Source: Serripes groenlandicus (Eukaryota > Mollusca > Bivalvia > Cardiida > Cardiidae). From it: a stretch of 64,000 nucleotides of DNA. The notes below the pieces were generated by a model. The model had not been told where the DNA came from. It saw only the letters and a program-made list of their open reading frames with translations, and did no database searches. The DNA is taken from NCBI GenBank assembly GCA_031761405.1, contig JASEVX010000011.1:63427543-63491542 (forward strand). The letters are read 5' to 3'. How positions within the stretch are numbered: the first letter of the stretch is position 1; every line of letters starts with the position of its first letter. Made by a program: the position numbers and the translations under genes. This document shows positions 51,327 through 54,098 of the stretch, in pieces.

Positions 51327-51566
51327 CGATGGTTGTGATGATAAAGATAATGATGATGATGAGGATGATGATGGTGGTGATGATTATTCGAAGCTTCTGT
51401 TGAAAATAACAAGGAGACGAATTGAAATAGTAAAAGCAGAAGACTTACCCCCGCCATTTTTATAACAGAGGTACGGAAATCTCCATATATTTCCTAGACC
51501 AACCAAACATCCTATACAGGAAAACAAAAACTCGTACCAAGTCGACCAGTTACCTCTCGTCGCCAT
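7493..51566 (-). CDS. SLC6-family Na+/Cl- dependent amino-acid/neurotransmitter transporter (13 coding exons, 594 aa)
   Basis: Spliced gene covering 44 kb. Coding exons (high to low coordinate): 51449-51566, 51094-51225, 49710-50034, 38266-38398, 35308-35443, 30779-30881, 26967-27091, 15288-15400, 13765-13896, 12649-12748, 11440-11540, 9158-9328, 7493-7588. All introns are GT-AG, phases agree throughout, and the sum is 1,785 nt (594 aa plus TAA) with no stop. Family features seen: TM1 with [18 protein letters not shown] (residues 23-40), LPWSTC and NTANC cysteines in EL2 with five N-glycosylation sequons, TM6 [14 protein letters not shown]7 [14 protein letters not shown] and TM8 GLDSQ. These include the expected Na+ (TM1/TM8) and Cl- (Tyr46, TM6 Gln/Ser, TM7 Ser) positions. 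The family cotransports small substrates with Na+ and Cl- across the plasma membrane. The TM6 MGWGG resembles glycine/proline/amino-acid carriers more than GABA carriers, but C20 in TM1 is atypical, so the substrate is unassigned. The ATG has a good context (A at -3, G at +4). Confidence 0.93.
7760..7952. mobile_element. GC-rich palindromic MITE, copy 1
   Basis: Inverted ends GAGCCGTCCCGCGAGAAAAC and TTTTCTCACGGGACGGCTC enclose CGTAATGTATCGACCCAGAT and its near-inverse. This copy lacks the middle segment (CAGGGGGATAG...) found in longer copies. The family is non-coding. Confidence 0.8.
8305..8518 (-). mobile_element. tRNA-derived SINE (minus strand)
   Basis: Read on the minus strand, it begins with a tRNA-like A box (TGGCTTAGTGGTAGAGCGTC) and a degenerate B box. 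The body GGTGTCAAGATAAATGGAC and ACGGCGTGATATAAC follow. Related copies lie at 17045-17250, 29376-29550 and 38985-39135. Confidence 0.7.
8722..8750. mobile_element. Isolated end of the GC-rich MITE
   Basis: Only GAGCCGCCCGCGAGAAAACC is present, with no matching second end; a truncated copy. Confidence 0.5.
9158..9328 (-). CDS. SLC6 transporter coding exon 12 (TM11 end, TM12)
   Basis: Acceptor TTTGTTTTACAG|TTCATA, donor ATTCAG|GTAATA; 171 nt, phase 0 at both ends. It encodes the rest of TM11, the loop [15 protein letters not shown] (family LTYxxYxYPxWA), TM12 ([18 protein letters not shown]) and the start of the cytoplasmic tail. A 33-bp minisatellite lies about 170 bp upstream of its acceptor. 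Confidence 0.93.
9500..9890. repeat. 33-bp minisatellite in intron 11 (next to exon 12)
   Basis: About 12 copies of a 33-bp unit containing GGTCATACGACCCTTTCTGG. 33 is 11 codons, so both strands stay open (149 and 183 codons). This is an effect of the period and not evidence of a protein. Confidence 0.92.
10316..10557. mobile_element. GC-rich palindromic MITE, copy 2
   Basis: Ends GAGCCGTCCCACAAGAAAAC and TTTTTTCGTGGAACGGGTC; includes CCCCTGAGACGGAATGTGTC in the middle, inverted relative to copy 3. Confidence 0.78.
11139..11400. mobile_element. GC-rich palindromic MITE, copy 3
   Basis: Starts GAGCCGTCCCGCGAAAAACC and ends TTTTCTCGCGCTACGACCC; middle with TCAAGGGGATAGAGG. It ends 40 bp from SLC6 exon 11. 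Confidence 0.78.
11440..11540 (-). CDS. SLC6 transporter coding exon 11 (TM10-TM11 loop)
   Basis: Acceptor TTTTTCCGCAG|GAACGG, donor ATCCTG|GTAGGT; 101 nt, phase 1 to phase 0. It encodes [20 protein letters not shown], matching the family DRFxxDIxxMIG loop, and the beginning of TM11 ([10 protein letters not shown]). Confidence 0.9.
11700..11842 (+). mobile_element. LINE 3' stub with (TTCTG)n tail
   Basis: GTTCAGCTGTATATACTTTA and TAGTTGAAAAACACG followed by three TTCTG units at 11826-11840. The same 3' end in the opposite orientation is at 33287 (GAGCTGTATATGCTTAAG). It is a 5'-truncated relative of the LINE at 45.7 kb. Confidence 0.6.
12167..12352. mobile_element. TTAA-type hairpin MITE (piggyBac-like ends), copy
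   Basis: Begins TTAACCCTTTCCCACATACA and ends near TATGGGGGAAAGAGTG; internal arms (CAGCAGATGACTTTTAAAAC against its inverse). The family consensus has CCCTTTCCCACAT ends and often TTAA flanks, the target used by piggyBac transposases. The assignment to piggyBac is an inference. Confidence 0.65.
12649..12748 (-). CDS. SLC6 transporter coding exon 10 (TM10)
   Basis: Acceptor TTTACCTCAG|GGTGGC, donor TATG|GTAGGT; 100 nt, ends in phase 1. It encodes [14 protein letters not shown]10, and the end GLAWIYG, all close to the family GGMYVFQLxDxY and WIYG motifs. Confidence 0.92.
12900..13740. other. Intron 9, no feature recognised
   Basis: AT-rich sequence, no tandem array or TE end that I can support. 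Confidence 0.3.
13765..13896 (-). CDS. SLC6 transporter coding exon 9 (TM9)
   Basis: Acceptor AATTTACTTGTAG|ATCGTC, donor CACAG|GTATGA; 132 nt, phase 0 at both ends. It encodes [18 protein letters not shown], the family's TM8-TM9 basic loop, and TM9 ending LLGLSCVTQ (family LLGLxxVTE). Confidence 0.92.
13970..14800. repeat. ~165-bp tandem repeat, five diverged units (intron 8)
   Basis: Each unit contains GTCGAAAAAGGGCCATAATT, TTGACAGAGTTATGTACTC and TTGATGGAGGTAATGATG. Units are 70-85% alike by eye, so older than the minisatellites. Confidence 0.8.
15053..15265. mobile_element. TTAA-type hairpin MITE beside exon 8 donor
   Basis: TTAACACTTTCCCACATACA at the left; right end near ATGTGGAAAAGGGATAAG. 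It ends about 22 bp from the exon 8 donor at 15288. Another degenerate copy (15427-15620) lies on the acceptor side. Confidence 0.65.
15288..15400 (-). CDS. SLC6 transporter coding exon 8 (TM8)
   Basis: Acceptor GCTATATTTACAG|GTCCGG, donor GTCAG|GTAAAA; 113 nt, phase 1 to phase 0. It encodes [20 protein letters not shown] and TM8 with GLDSQ, where the family's L-D-S Na2-site residues lie. The exon is sandwiched between two copies of the hairpin MITE, about 22 bp from the donor side and about 26 bp from the acceptor side. Confidence 0.93.
15721..15783. repeat. 63-bp dispersed repeat, copy A
   Basis: TGGGTAGGGTTTAAATACAT through ATGTATATTGTCTTTTCATA; nearly identical to 24322-24384 in the same intron orientation. 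Confidence 0.75.
16000..17000. other. Intron 7, no feature recognised
   Basis: No convincing gene, RNA or array in either strand. Confidence 0.3.
17045..17250 (-). mobile_element. SINE copy (minus strand)
   Basis: On the minus strand, GGCTGGTGTCAGGATAAATG, then GTACACGCCGTCAGATAACT and GAAAGCGGCGTAAAAC. Same family as the copies at 8.3, 29.4 and 39.0 kb; the tRNA-like head is degraded. Confidence 0.6.
17455..17755. repeat. Dispersed repeat with GTGTCACCTGC ends
   Basis: Inverted ends GTGTCACCTGCGTGGCA (17455) and GCCGGCAGGTGACAC (17713) enclose TTTGTCCGGCGTCTGTCTGT and GAGTTATTGCCCCTTTT. It looks like an interspersed element; not coding. Confidence 0.45.
18553..18636. mobile_element. Short TTAA-type hairpin MITE (84 bp)
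   Basis: TTAACCCTTTCCCTCATACA and its inverse TATGAGGGAAAGGGTTAA at both ends, with TTAA on each side. It is the clearest end-to-end copy of this family; internal deletion has left only the arms. Confidence 0.75.
18637..22476. mobile_element. Putative 3.8-kb non-autonomous TIR element in intron 7
   Basis: The left end CTTAAAGGAATACGCTTGGC and the inverse of the right end, CTTAAAGGACAACGCTCGGC, match. About 150 bp further in, GGGCGCCGCCATATTG and GTGACGTCATAACCCCTCAT match the inverted right side (GGGCGCGGCCATTG, GTGACGTCATAACCACTCAT). No transposase frame. It holds nested hairpin MITEs near 19.4-20.5 kb. No clean target duplication seen. Confidence 0.5.
19400..20540. mobile_element. Cluster of degenerate TTAA-type hairpin MITEs
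   Basis: Repeated CAGTCGTCTGCTGCAGAATT followed by TATGAGGAAAGGGGTTAA (19575), GTGGGAAAGGGTTAAC (20012) and AACCTTTCCCACTTG (20207). At least three overlapping or nested copies; exact borders unclear. Confidence 0.5.
22525..22712. mobile_element. TTAA-type hairpin MITE, copy
   Basis: Left CCATTTCCCACAGACAAC, right CTACAAGTGGGAAAGTGTTA, core with inverted CTTTGCCACAGTGATTTC. Confidence 0.55.
23330..24060. repeat. ~170-bp diverged tandem repeat (intron 7)
   Basis: Four diverged units with TTCCTTATGT(A/G)ACC, CAAATCATATTGATTGGTTG and CATCAGAAAA. Similar in layout to the array at 43149-43560. Confidence 0.5.
24322..24384. repeat. 63-bp dispersed repeat, copy B
   Basis: Near-identical direct repeat of 15721-15783. 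Its first 17 bases recur once more at 24389. Confidence 0.75.
24418..24610 (+). mobile_element. tRNA-derived SINE head and body
   Basis: Starts CGGTCCCGATAGCATAGTGG (A-box-like) with AGGTTCAAATCACAA as B box about 50 bp later; continues GATATGGCCGGTTGGTAAGC. The 3' domain is missing or diverged. Confidence 0.6.
25013..25299 (-). mobile_element. Full-length tRNA-derived SINE (minus strand)
   Basis: On the minus strand: GAGCCCCGGTAGGCCAGTTG (A box), TTTTGTGTTCGAACCTCAGC (B box), then the shared body and the 3' domain ending AACGGCGTTAAACCCAAATC. The most complete SINE copy in the window. Confidence 0.75.
25340..25462. mobile_element. TTAA-type hairpin MITE, copy with intact core
   Basis: Near-perfect hairpin core: AAAATTGCTCGTTTTGAGCA between GAAAACAATGTGGCAAAAGG and its inverse. 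The outer left arm is missing. Confidence 0.6.
25515..26966. repeat. 64-bp minisatellite built from the exon 7 splice-donor junction (intron 7)
   Basis: About 23 units. On the minus strand each unit reads GGTGTGGATATTGGTAGTGT, GGTTAGTGAGG, then GTAAGTAAAGAGCAGACGAC. The first 31 bases are the last 31 coding bases of exon 7, and GAGG|GTAAGT is its 5' splice site. The array therefore runs on seamlessly from the exon. A variant (ACTTTGCTTACC with CCGTACTACC) recurs at about 26247, 26501, 26629 and 26757, spacing ~254, 128 and 128, a two-unit higher-order repeat. Units lack a good 3' splice site, so they are decoy donors rather than cassette exons. 64 is not a multiple of three. Confidence 0.95.
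26967..27091 (-). CDS. SLC6 transporter coding exon 7 (TM7)
   Basis: Acceptor TTAATTTTCAG|AGACGC, strong donor GTGAGG|GTAAGT; 125 nt, phase 2 to phase 1. It encodes [18 protein letters not shown] (TM7, with the chloride-site Ser), [17 protein letters not shown], and the first base of the Gly that starts GPGIAF in exon 8. The last ~31 exonic bases and the donor recur about 23 times in the following intron as a 64-bp minisatellite. Only this first donor gives an open product: reading past it meets TAG within the next unit. Confidence 0.94.
27285..28535. repeat. 45-bp minisatellite in intron 6
   Basis: About 27 units with GGTTTATTGTGATGCATTTC and TTATCTTTAGTACAGACGAA, more diverged towards 28.5 kb. 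45 is 15 codons, hence long open frames on both strands with no coding meaning. Confidence 0.92.
28659..28739. repeat. Hairpin (inverted repeat)
   Basis: ATTAATACTCTTTAGTTAAC followed, after a short loop, by its near inverse ATTAAAGAGTATTAAT. Possibly a small MITE. Confidence 0.6.
29376..29550 (-). mobile_element. SINE fragment (minus strand)
   Basis: On the minus strand: GCCCGCTTCGAGTGTGGTAG, GGGCTCGTTCCCCGACCGGG and CGCTGGTGTCAGGATACATG; same family as 8.3 kb, 3' domain lost. Confidence 0.55.
29552..29758. mobile_element. TTAA-type hairpin MITE, copy
   Basis: GCAGCAGACGACTTTGAAAT, core ATTGCTCATTATGAGCAAGT, inverse arm AGTCGTCTGCTTCAGAGGCG and end GGGAAAGGGTTAA at 29743-29755. Confidence 0.65.
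29795..30470. repeat. 54-bp minisatellite plus a ~205-bp duplication (intron 6)
   Basis: Seven units of AAACACCCATGCAAATGAGT with TTTGTTTTGTAGGCGTTTTT (29795-30170). Then a unique block (CAATCTTTTTAAGCTTCAGA, 30180) and two more units, after which the unique block repeats at about 30385. So one array end was copied as a ~205-bp segment. Confidence 0.88.
30480..30765. mobile_element. Degenerate hairpin MITEs beside exon 6 donor
   Basis: Recognisable CAAACATCGTGGCAAAAGAG, AAAATTGCTCAATATGCCC and GTCGACTGCTGCAGATGC pieces. The last copy ends about 15 nt from the exon 6 splice donor. Confidence 0.45.
30779..30881 (-). CDS. SLC6 transporter coding exon 6 (TM6)
   Basis: Acceptor TTTCGGTTACAG|TTTGGGC, donor GAAAG|GTACGA; 103 nt, phase 1 to phase 2. 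It encodes [19 protein letters not shown] and [16 protein letters not shown]. Gln and Ser of VQMFYS match the family's chloride/sodium-site positions. The unwound TM6 stretch MGWGG is the substrate-contact region. In the next loop, YNNFH matches the family YNKFH. A degenerate hairpin MITE ends about 15 nt into the downstream intron. Confidence 0.93.
31034..31262. mobile_element. TTAA-type hairpin MITE, copy
   Basis: GTAAACCCTTTCCACATACA at left and GGTTGGAAAGGGTTCAAT at right; arms CAACAGACGACCTTGAAAAC and its inverse. Confidence 0.65.
31350..32310. repeat. 56-bp minisatellite interrupted by a ~600-bp insertion (intron 5)
   Basis: Units of ATAAACCAGAGGTCGTTTAA with GTATATATGACTGTATAGTT occur at 31362-31607 and again at 32213-32308. 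The segment between lacks the unit and ends in a long palindrome (32057-32217), so a mobile element probably landed inside the array. Confidence 0.8.
32057..32217. repeat. 160-bp near-perfect palindrome
   Basis: The left arm ATTTAACAGTGTTCTGTACA ... AGCTTGGAAAATCATATTGG and its inverse meet at a tiny centre (CGCCTAGCGG). Few mismatches, so recent or maintained. A related single arm lies at 31985-32040. Confidence 0.85.
32788..34965. repeat. 62-bp minisatellite (intron 5) split by a LINE stub
   Basis: About 28 units of TACGTCTGGCATGAACCAGC with GGCGACAAGTCTGGTACCCG. The left block is homogeneous (CCAGCAATGGC); from about 33900 a second subfamily (CCCACAATGGC, CTATAGTAAATTAG) dominates. Confidence 0.93.
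33287..33670 (-). mobile_element. 5'-truncated LINE 3' end with (TTCTG)n tail, inserted in minisatellite
   Basis: On the plus strand the insert starts GAACAGAACAGAACAG (the tail, reversed) then AAATTTTATTTTCAACTTAA, and ends near CTAAATAGATTAG, where the 62-bp array resumes. Includes an AT-rich stretch (33480-33560). Same 3' end as 11.7 kb. Confidence 0.7.
35308..35443 (-). CDS. SLC6 transporter coding exon 5 (TM5)
   Basis: Acceptor ACCATATATAG|GTGATG, donor CCAAG|GTGAGG; 136 nt, phase 0 to phase 1. It encodes [20 protein letters not shown] (TM5) and [10 protein letters not shown] before TM6. The acceptor has a weak pyrimidine tract. The exon's first ~53 nt and the acceptor are the source-like end of the 73-bp tandem array that fills the adjacent intron (see 35444-36540). 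Confidence 0.93.
35444..36540. repeat. 73-bp minisatellite built from the exon 5 splice-acceptor junction (intron 4)
   Basis: About 15 units. On the minus strand each reads ATACCATATATAG (the acceptor) then GTGATGTACGTTTCACCGTC, CCCTATATCCTGTTACTCCT and ACTGATTATCTGTG. This parallels exon 5 (GTGATGTACGTTGCTGCTAC, CATCCCTTACATCTTGTTAC). Units at about 36300 and 36530 keep the more exon-like AGTAGCGGCAACG/AGTAGCGGTGAACA, which supports an exonic origin. 73 is not a multiple of three, and the exon frame meets TGA inside a unit, so use of an upstream copy of the acceptor would be non-productive. Confidence 0.94.
36655..36745 (-). mobile_element. tRNA-like SINE head (minus strand)
   Basis: On the minus strand: GTGGTAGATTGGTGCAGGGG (A-box-like) and CAGGTTTGAATCCCGTGATG (B box). 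No SINE 3' domain attached. Confidence 0.5.
36868..37102. mobile_element. TTAA-type hairpin MITE, copy
   Basis: TTAACACTTTTCCACATAGG at the left and CTACATGGTGGAAAGTGTTA at the right; core AAATTGCTCATCGTGAGTAA. Confidence 0.7.
37103..37940. other. Intron 4, no feature recognised
   Basis: Unique AT-rich sequence; the open frame at 37667-38002 has no family signature and runs into the MITE. Confidence 0.3.
37945..38209. mobile_element. GC-rich palindromic MITE, copy 4
   Basis: GAGCCGTCTCGCGAGGAAAA to TTTTCTCTCGAGTCGGCTC; carries the long middle with GTCTCAGGGGGATAGCGG and GAAACAGAAAATCCAGAGG. Confidence 0.8.
38266..38398 (-). CDS. SLC6 transporter coding exon 4 (TM4)
   Basis: Acceptor TGTATATTTCAG|ACGGAATG, donor GGAAG|GTACGT; 133 nt, ends in phase 0. 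It encodes [11 protein letters not shown]4 ([17 protein letters not shown]) and KGIKSSGK, matching the family KGVKSTGK loop before TM5. It sits 57 bp from a GC-rich palindromic MITE at 37945-38209. Confidence 0.93.
38985..39135 (+). mobile_element. SINE 3' half
   Basis: GGCGTTCAGGGTTGCGGGTT, GGTGTCAGGATAAATGGACC, GCCGTGACATAACTGAACAA and GAAAGCGGCGTAAAACACC. The head is absent. Confidence 0.65.
39150..41150. other. Intron 3, mostly unique AT-rich sequence
   Basis: Only a short tandem GGACAAATGCAATATAGAGG motif (39795-39895), a hairpin-MITE fragment near 40145-40200 (GACGCATCTGCAGCGGACGA) and a TA-rich run at 40435-40490. No gene. Confidence 0.35.
41180..43060. mobile_element. 1.9-kb foldback (giant palindrome) element
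   Basis: Left arm from 41180 and right arm back from about 43060 are inverted copies. Outer blocks hold iterated AACGCTAAATGTCGCA-like motifs. Then comes a unique block (ACTCTTTTGTAGTATTACTG), then a 21-bp periodic block (41466-41690 and 42565-42790), then ACCATATTCCATCTATTGTA. The centre near 42360 carries GTACACGGACATACACTGT on both sides. The left arm has an extra ~300 bp (41700-42000). No transposase. The layout (long inverted arms with internal short repeats) is like foldback transposons. Confidence 0.85.
41447..41692 (+). CDS. Heptad-repeat open frame in left foldback arm, function unknown
   Basis: An 81-codon frame made of 7-residue (21-bp) units with the pattern D-x-(D/H)-S-x-x-x (for example [18 protein letters not shown]). 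The inverted arm has the same frame at 42396-42788 (minus). Both stay open although the nucleotides differ, but tandem 21-bp units stay open easily. I do not recognise a protein family and do not claim expression. Confidence 0.25.
   Translation: MRHIVKIYMHSRTIDMDSHSYDKDSHTSDMHSYTTDMDSLTYDIDLYTNDMDSHKNYMHSRSNDNDSHTNDMDSSNSGSLE
43149..43560. repeat. ~168-bp tandem repeat, 2.5 units
   Basis: Units with ATGGCCGCCAG, GGGGCTTTTTTGCCTTATAT, GGCTATAGTG and TTTTTGTAGAAATGTTC. Its left edge abuts the foldback element. Confidence 0.8.
43700..44760. other. Intron 3, no feature recognised
   Basis: AT-rich; no gene or array. A hairpin-MITE end-like piece (AATTTAACCCTTTTCTCAGT) begins at 44758. Confidence 0.3.
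44965..45210. mobile_element. 246-bp palindromic MITE, copy A
   Basis: CGAGGGCTTGGTGTGAAACG and the inverse end CGTTTCACGCCAAGCCCTCG, with the perfect central hairpin TAGGTGCCATTGCTC/GAGCAATGGCACCTA. Copy B at 50361-50606 has the same length. Confidence 0.85.
45470..45600. mobile_element. TTAA-type hairpin MITE, partial copy
   Basis: GCAAACATTGTGGCAAAAGG and its inverse CTACAATGTTTCAAAAGTCG followed by TCTGCTGCAATTGCGTC. Confidence 0.55.
46036..48187 (-). pseudogene. LINE reverse transcriptase and zinc-knuckle region
   Basis: 662 codons open from 48024, and open back to 48187 without an ATG. Finger/palm motifs in order: [56 protein letters not shown] (the catalytic DD), LGIVFT; then the thumb and [19 protein letters not shown]. 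Intact within itself, but separated from the endonuclease by frameshifts, so the copy is probably inactive. Family clade not assigned. Confidence 0.9.
48545..49460 (-). pseudogene. LINE APE-type endonuclease domain
   Basis: About 305 codons with the order expected for LINE endonucleases: N-V-x-G-L, x-S-E-T-W, G-D-L-N-A, S-T-V-D-Y, S-N-H. The last motif normally has Asp in SDH; here Asn. The amino end is missing the first catalytic strand because of 5' truncation. Confidence 0.85.
49476..49665. repeat. 55-bp minisatellite, target of the LINE
   Basis: Three to four units of GAGGCACCATTGACAGGTCG with TATATCAAAAGGAAGCCGAT. A single half-unit (TATACCAAAAGGAAGCCAAT) sits on the far side of the LINE at 45720-45740. 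The array ends 45 bp from the exon 3 donor. Confidence 0.88.
49710..50034 (-). CDS. SLC6 transporter coding exon 3 (TM3 and extracellular loop 2)
   Basis: Acceptor TTTCTATCTAG|GTGTTGG, donor GGGA|GTAAGT; 325 nt, the largest exon, ending in phase 2. It encodes GVGYG, TM3 ([14 protein letters not shown]), then a long EL2 with LPWSTC and NTANC, the conserved disulfide cysteine pair of the family. Five sequons follow (NVT, NIT, NLT, NVS, NGS), so the loop is probably heavily N-glycosylated. It ends with TPTEEFWE, the conserved run into TM4. A 55-bp minisatellite starts about 45 bp beyond the donor. Confidence 0.93.
50123..50209 (-). mobile_element. LINE 3' stub with (AATTG)n tail and 13-bp target duplication
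   Basis: Plus strand: six AATTC units, then TTTATTCAGCAATCTAGGCC. It is flanked by ATATGAGCTTTCC at 50110-50122 and 50210-50222, a perfect 13-bp target-site duplication, as made by target-primed reverse transcription. Confidence 0.75.
50361..50606. mobile_element. 246-bp palindromic MITE, copy B
   Basis: CGAGGGCTTGGCGTGAAACG to CGTTTCACGTAAAGCCCTCG; flanked by GTAT on both sides, a possible 4-bp target duplication. More than 90% alike copy A by eye. Confidence 0.85.
50853..51083. mobile_element. TTAA-type hairpin MITE beside exon 2 donor
   Basis: TATAACCCTTACCCACATAC at left; GAATGTGGGAAAGGTAAA at right, ending 10 bp from exon 2. Core partly rearranged. Confidence 0.65.
51094..51225 (-). 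CDS. SLC6 transporter coding exon 2 (TM2)
   Basis: Acceptor TGTATTTTCAG|GAGCC, donor CGAG|GTAGAT; 132 nt, phase 1 to phase 1. It encodes residues 40-84: AFLIPYF (Tyr46 is the expected chloride-site tyrosine), TM2, and the short loop SNLSPGKAW before TM3. A TTAA-type hairpin MITE ends only about 10 nt inside the downstream intron. Confidence 0.93.
51287..51375. repeat. (ATG/CAT)n microsatellite in intron 1
   Basis: Imperfect GATGAT run in the 223-nt intron between exons 1 and 2. In the minus frame it gives a false His-rich stretch that joins the two exons in one open frame. Confidence 0.9.
51449..51566 (-). CDS. SLC6 transporter coding exon 1 (residues 1-40, TM1)
   Basis: Starts at the ATG at 51566. 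The very short N-terminus [10 protein letters not shown] leads straight into TM1; residues 23-40 carry the sodium-symporter signature [18 protein letters not shown]. The donor is GGGG|GTAAGT (plus-strand acttac at 51443-51448), phase 1. A 3' splice site (TTTACTTTCAG) at 51591 on the minus strand shows this exon continues 24 nt upstream of the ATG as 5' UTR. Intron 1 is only 223 nt and contains a CAT/ATG trinucleotide microsatellite. Confidence 0.93.
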
Positions 51567-51590
51567 GTTTTGTTATTGTTATAACTTGCA
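51567..51590 (-). other. 5' UTR part of SLC6 exon 1, with upstream splice acceptor
   Basis: On the minus strand a pyrimidine-containing acceptor (ATTTACTTTCAG) ends at 51591, leaving 24 nt of leader before the ATG. This implies at least one non-coding first exon and the promoter at coordinates above 51.6 kb. I could not locate that exon. Confidence 0.5.
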
Positions 51591-52055
51591 CTGAAAGTAA
51601 ATATAAACAGTGTCAAAGTTATCGTGTTAAATCAGTCATGAATCTCTTCTTCACTTACTAGATTCAGTTTTTTCCTCATATGCAATAGACGACTTTTGAC
51701 AACTTCATTGGACAATATTCAAATTCTTTATTAATTCAAGATCAGTAATTTCCCCCTTTGTCAAAATGATTTCAAATCTCATCAAAACTAACACTTTCAT
51801 TTTTAGAGATTTTCCATAGCTTTGCCCTGAATCTTTCATATATTTTGCTGAAGATGTGTTGTATGTGCGAAAGGAAAAATTAATATTATGTCTTACCTAA
51901 AAAAAAAGGTTAACAACAATCAGCATTTCAATCCCTTTGATTGTCAAATTCATTGAATAATCCCTCTATTAAAAGATTGTTGCAACTACACATAAAGGAT
52001 TAGTTTTCAACTATGACTGAACATAAATAGGCCCTGACTCTCACTCCGTAAGATG

Positions 52056-52290
52056 GCTAACCCTCTCCCACATTACAAGAAATCTGGAGCAGACGACTTT
52101 GAACAGATGTGGTTAAAGTCAAGATAAACCTTGATAAATGACAGTTTAGTCATTGAATATAGTTGAAAACATTGAGCATTGCAAGAGCAGAAATTGCTCG
52201 TTTTGAGCAACGTTTCCTCTCGTCACATTGTTTTTAATAGCCGTCTACAGAAGAGGCGTTAGAAAGCTACTAAACTGGGGAAAGTGTTAA
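52056..52290. mobile_element. TTAA-type hairpin MITE, copy
   Basis: GGCTAACCCTCTCCCACATT to GGGGAAAGTGTTAAAGG; core AAATTGCTCGTTTTGAGCAA. Confidence 0.68.
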
Positions 52291-52659
52291 AGGGTGTCAT
52301 GCCCGTTTCTAAATGATACCCTTAGCCTCGTTCTGAAATTCGATATGATTATTTAAATGATTGTTTAAAATATGCACGGTTGTGTCTCAGTAACCTATTA
52401 GGTATTTACCTACAATAACAATCCATGTTATTACATGTACCTGTGTAATACGAATTTAACCGTACGAGACACTTCTTAATGATATTCTAATGAGAAGTCA
52501 GACTCAGCCAAAAATGTAGCTCATGAATATTAATTGGCAGTACAAAAGTGTGGTTATTTTTTAGGCTAGGTTTATACTGATATTAAAACTATTTACCGAA
52601 TAACCAAGTTGGTGATTTCATTGTCAAAAAAGTACAACCTGATGGACATATATGATAAA

Positions 52660-52810
52660 AGACATAGACATAGACACAGACACAGACATAGACATAGACA
52701 TAAACATAGACATAGGCATAGAATCTTATTTTTAAATATTTAGGCCACCAGCCCATGACAAATATCAATGGTATATTACAAGTGAACAGAGAGTTACAAT
52801 AATCATGATA
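52660..52810 (-). mobile_element. LINE 3' stub with (ACATAG)n tail
   Basis: An imperfect ACATAG hexamer run (52660-52716) followed by TCTTATTTTTAAATATTTAG and GCCACCAGCCCATGAC. The layout matches the stub at 50123 (tail, TTTATT, GGCC(T/A)CC(T/A)GCCC). Confidence 0.5.
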
Positions 52811-52865
52811 TAATATACTCGGGTACTACAGGTATATAAAACACTGCATGAGACCCTAATAAGAT

Positions 52866-53131
52866 TTGTTTGTTTGTTTGGAGTTTAACGCCGCTTTCAA
52901 CAGCTTTGGTCATATCACGGCGGTCAGTGCACCTACCCATGTGTTCCTGGCTTTCCCACACCAGTACTTACACAACATTCTTTCGAAGCCACTGACTACT
53001 TTCTCACATAGATCAGAGGTGAGAGGCAATGGAAAACATCGCCCGAAAGAATGTCGCCGCAACCGGGTATCGAACCCGTGACCTCCAGATCACGAGTCAG
53101 ATACGCTACCAATTGAGCTACCCGGCCGGGC
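52866..53131 (-). mobile_element. Full-length tRNA-derived SINE (minus strand)
   Basis: The minus strand begins CCGGGTAGCTCAATTGGTAG, with an anticodon-arm-like stretch and ACGGGTTCGATACCCGGTTG, so nearly a whole tRNA outline at 53131-53055. The SINE body and the 3' domain ending AAAGCGGCGTTAAACTCC follow. I call it a SINE and not a tRNA gene because the body and tail continue from it. Confidence 0.75.
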
Positions 53132-53870
53132 TCCCTAATAAGACATGACCAACTAAAACCCCATTCCTTTCCACTGATTCATGAATGACGGTTGTAACGT
53201 TATACGCGGGTTGTTTGACTTCAACGGTAAACAGAAAAGGTTTTAACTCTTTCACTGCCGAATTTCACAAAGTAGACTCTTCCATGTTAAACATTGGACC
53301 TTTCAATTTTTCCTCCAACAGGAAATTTTGTAAAAAATAATATCTTAGTGTCAAACAATGCATATTTCAGGAGAGACAGCTCGTTGTGAGCTGTCTCACC
53401 CGAATCTGTATTGTTTGCAAGACCCTTTAATTGCCTTTGGCAGCGAAAGGGATAACCGGATTCTGTTAAATATAACCATCACGTGGACAAGTTCTCCAAT
53501 TTCCACAATGATTTCAACTCCAGCTCGCCACATGGCTGTATTGCCGAATTCGAGGGTCGCAACCCCAGAAAGACGATAACTACAAAACTTAAATAGTTTA
53601 ATACATATAAACAGGACACTTTCTATACATCGGTAAATATAATCTGGACAAAAGTTATGTGATAGAGTTACACAAAAAAATCGAAAACACATAAGTAAGA
53701 GTAATTTCACTCTTCCCACAACGTATAAGAAAATCGTTGGCTGTAGAAGTATCAACATTCGTCGAGACAAATAGTCTTACGATCCAAAATGTAGTAGTGC
53801 TTACCGTTATAAAACGTGAACGAATGATAAGGGAGCCAGGATGTCGAAACATGAGCTGATATTATATACA
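53132..53870. other. No gene recognised upstream of the transporter
   Basis: Short inverted repeat GGAGAGACAGCTCGTTGTGAGCTGTCTC-type hairpin at 53371-53398 (arms GAGACAGCTC and GAGCTGTCTC). Nothing else supportable. Confidence 0.35.
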
Positions 53871-53872
53871 TT

Positions 53873-54091
53873 CCACCTACAGACGTACGTTGACGCATCT
53901 GCAGCAAACGGCTTTTGAAAACATTGTGGCAAAAGTAGAAATTGCAAATTGAGCAATTTCTCATATTTTGCCACAATATCTTCAACTTTGTTCAAATGGT
54001 ATAATTCATTTATGGACATTTCTCATAGTTAAGTATAAATGCTTTCAAAGTTGTCTGCTGATGACTTATTGCAAGTTGGAAAGGGTTAAAC
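53873..54091. mobile_element. TTAA-type hairpin MITE, copy
   Basis: CACCTACAGACGTACG, AACGGCTTTTGAAAACATTG, core AAATTGCAAATTGAGCAATT, right end TTGGAAAGGGTTAAAC. Confidence 0.62.
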
Positions 54092-54098
54092 CATAGTT

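Noticed and set aside
51053..51457. His-rich protein on the minus strand
   Set aside because: It is exon 2 read through the short intron 1, whose CAT microsatellite happens to be open; splice sites on both sides are clear.
53055..53131. Stand-alone tRNA gene on the minus strand
   Set aside because: The tRNA-like outline is good, but the sequence continues directly into SINE body and 3' domain, so it is a SINE promoter head.
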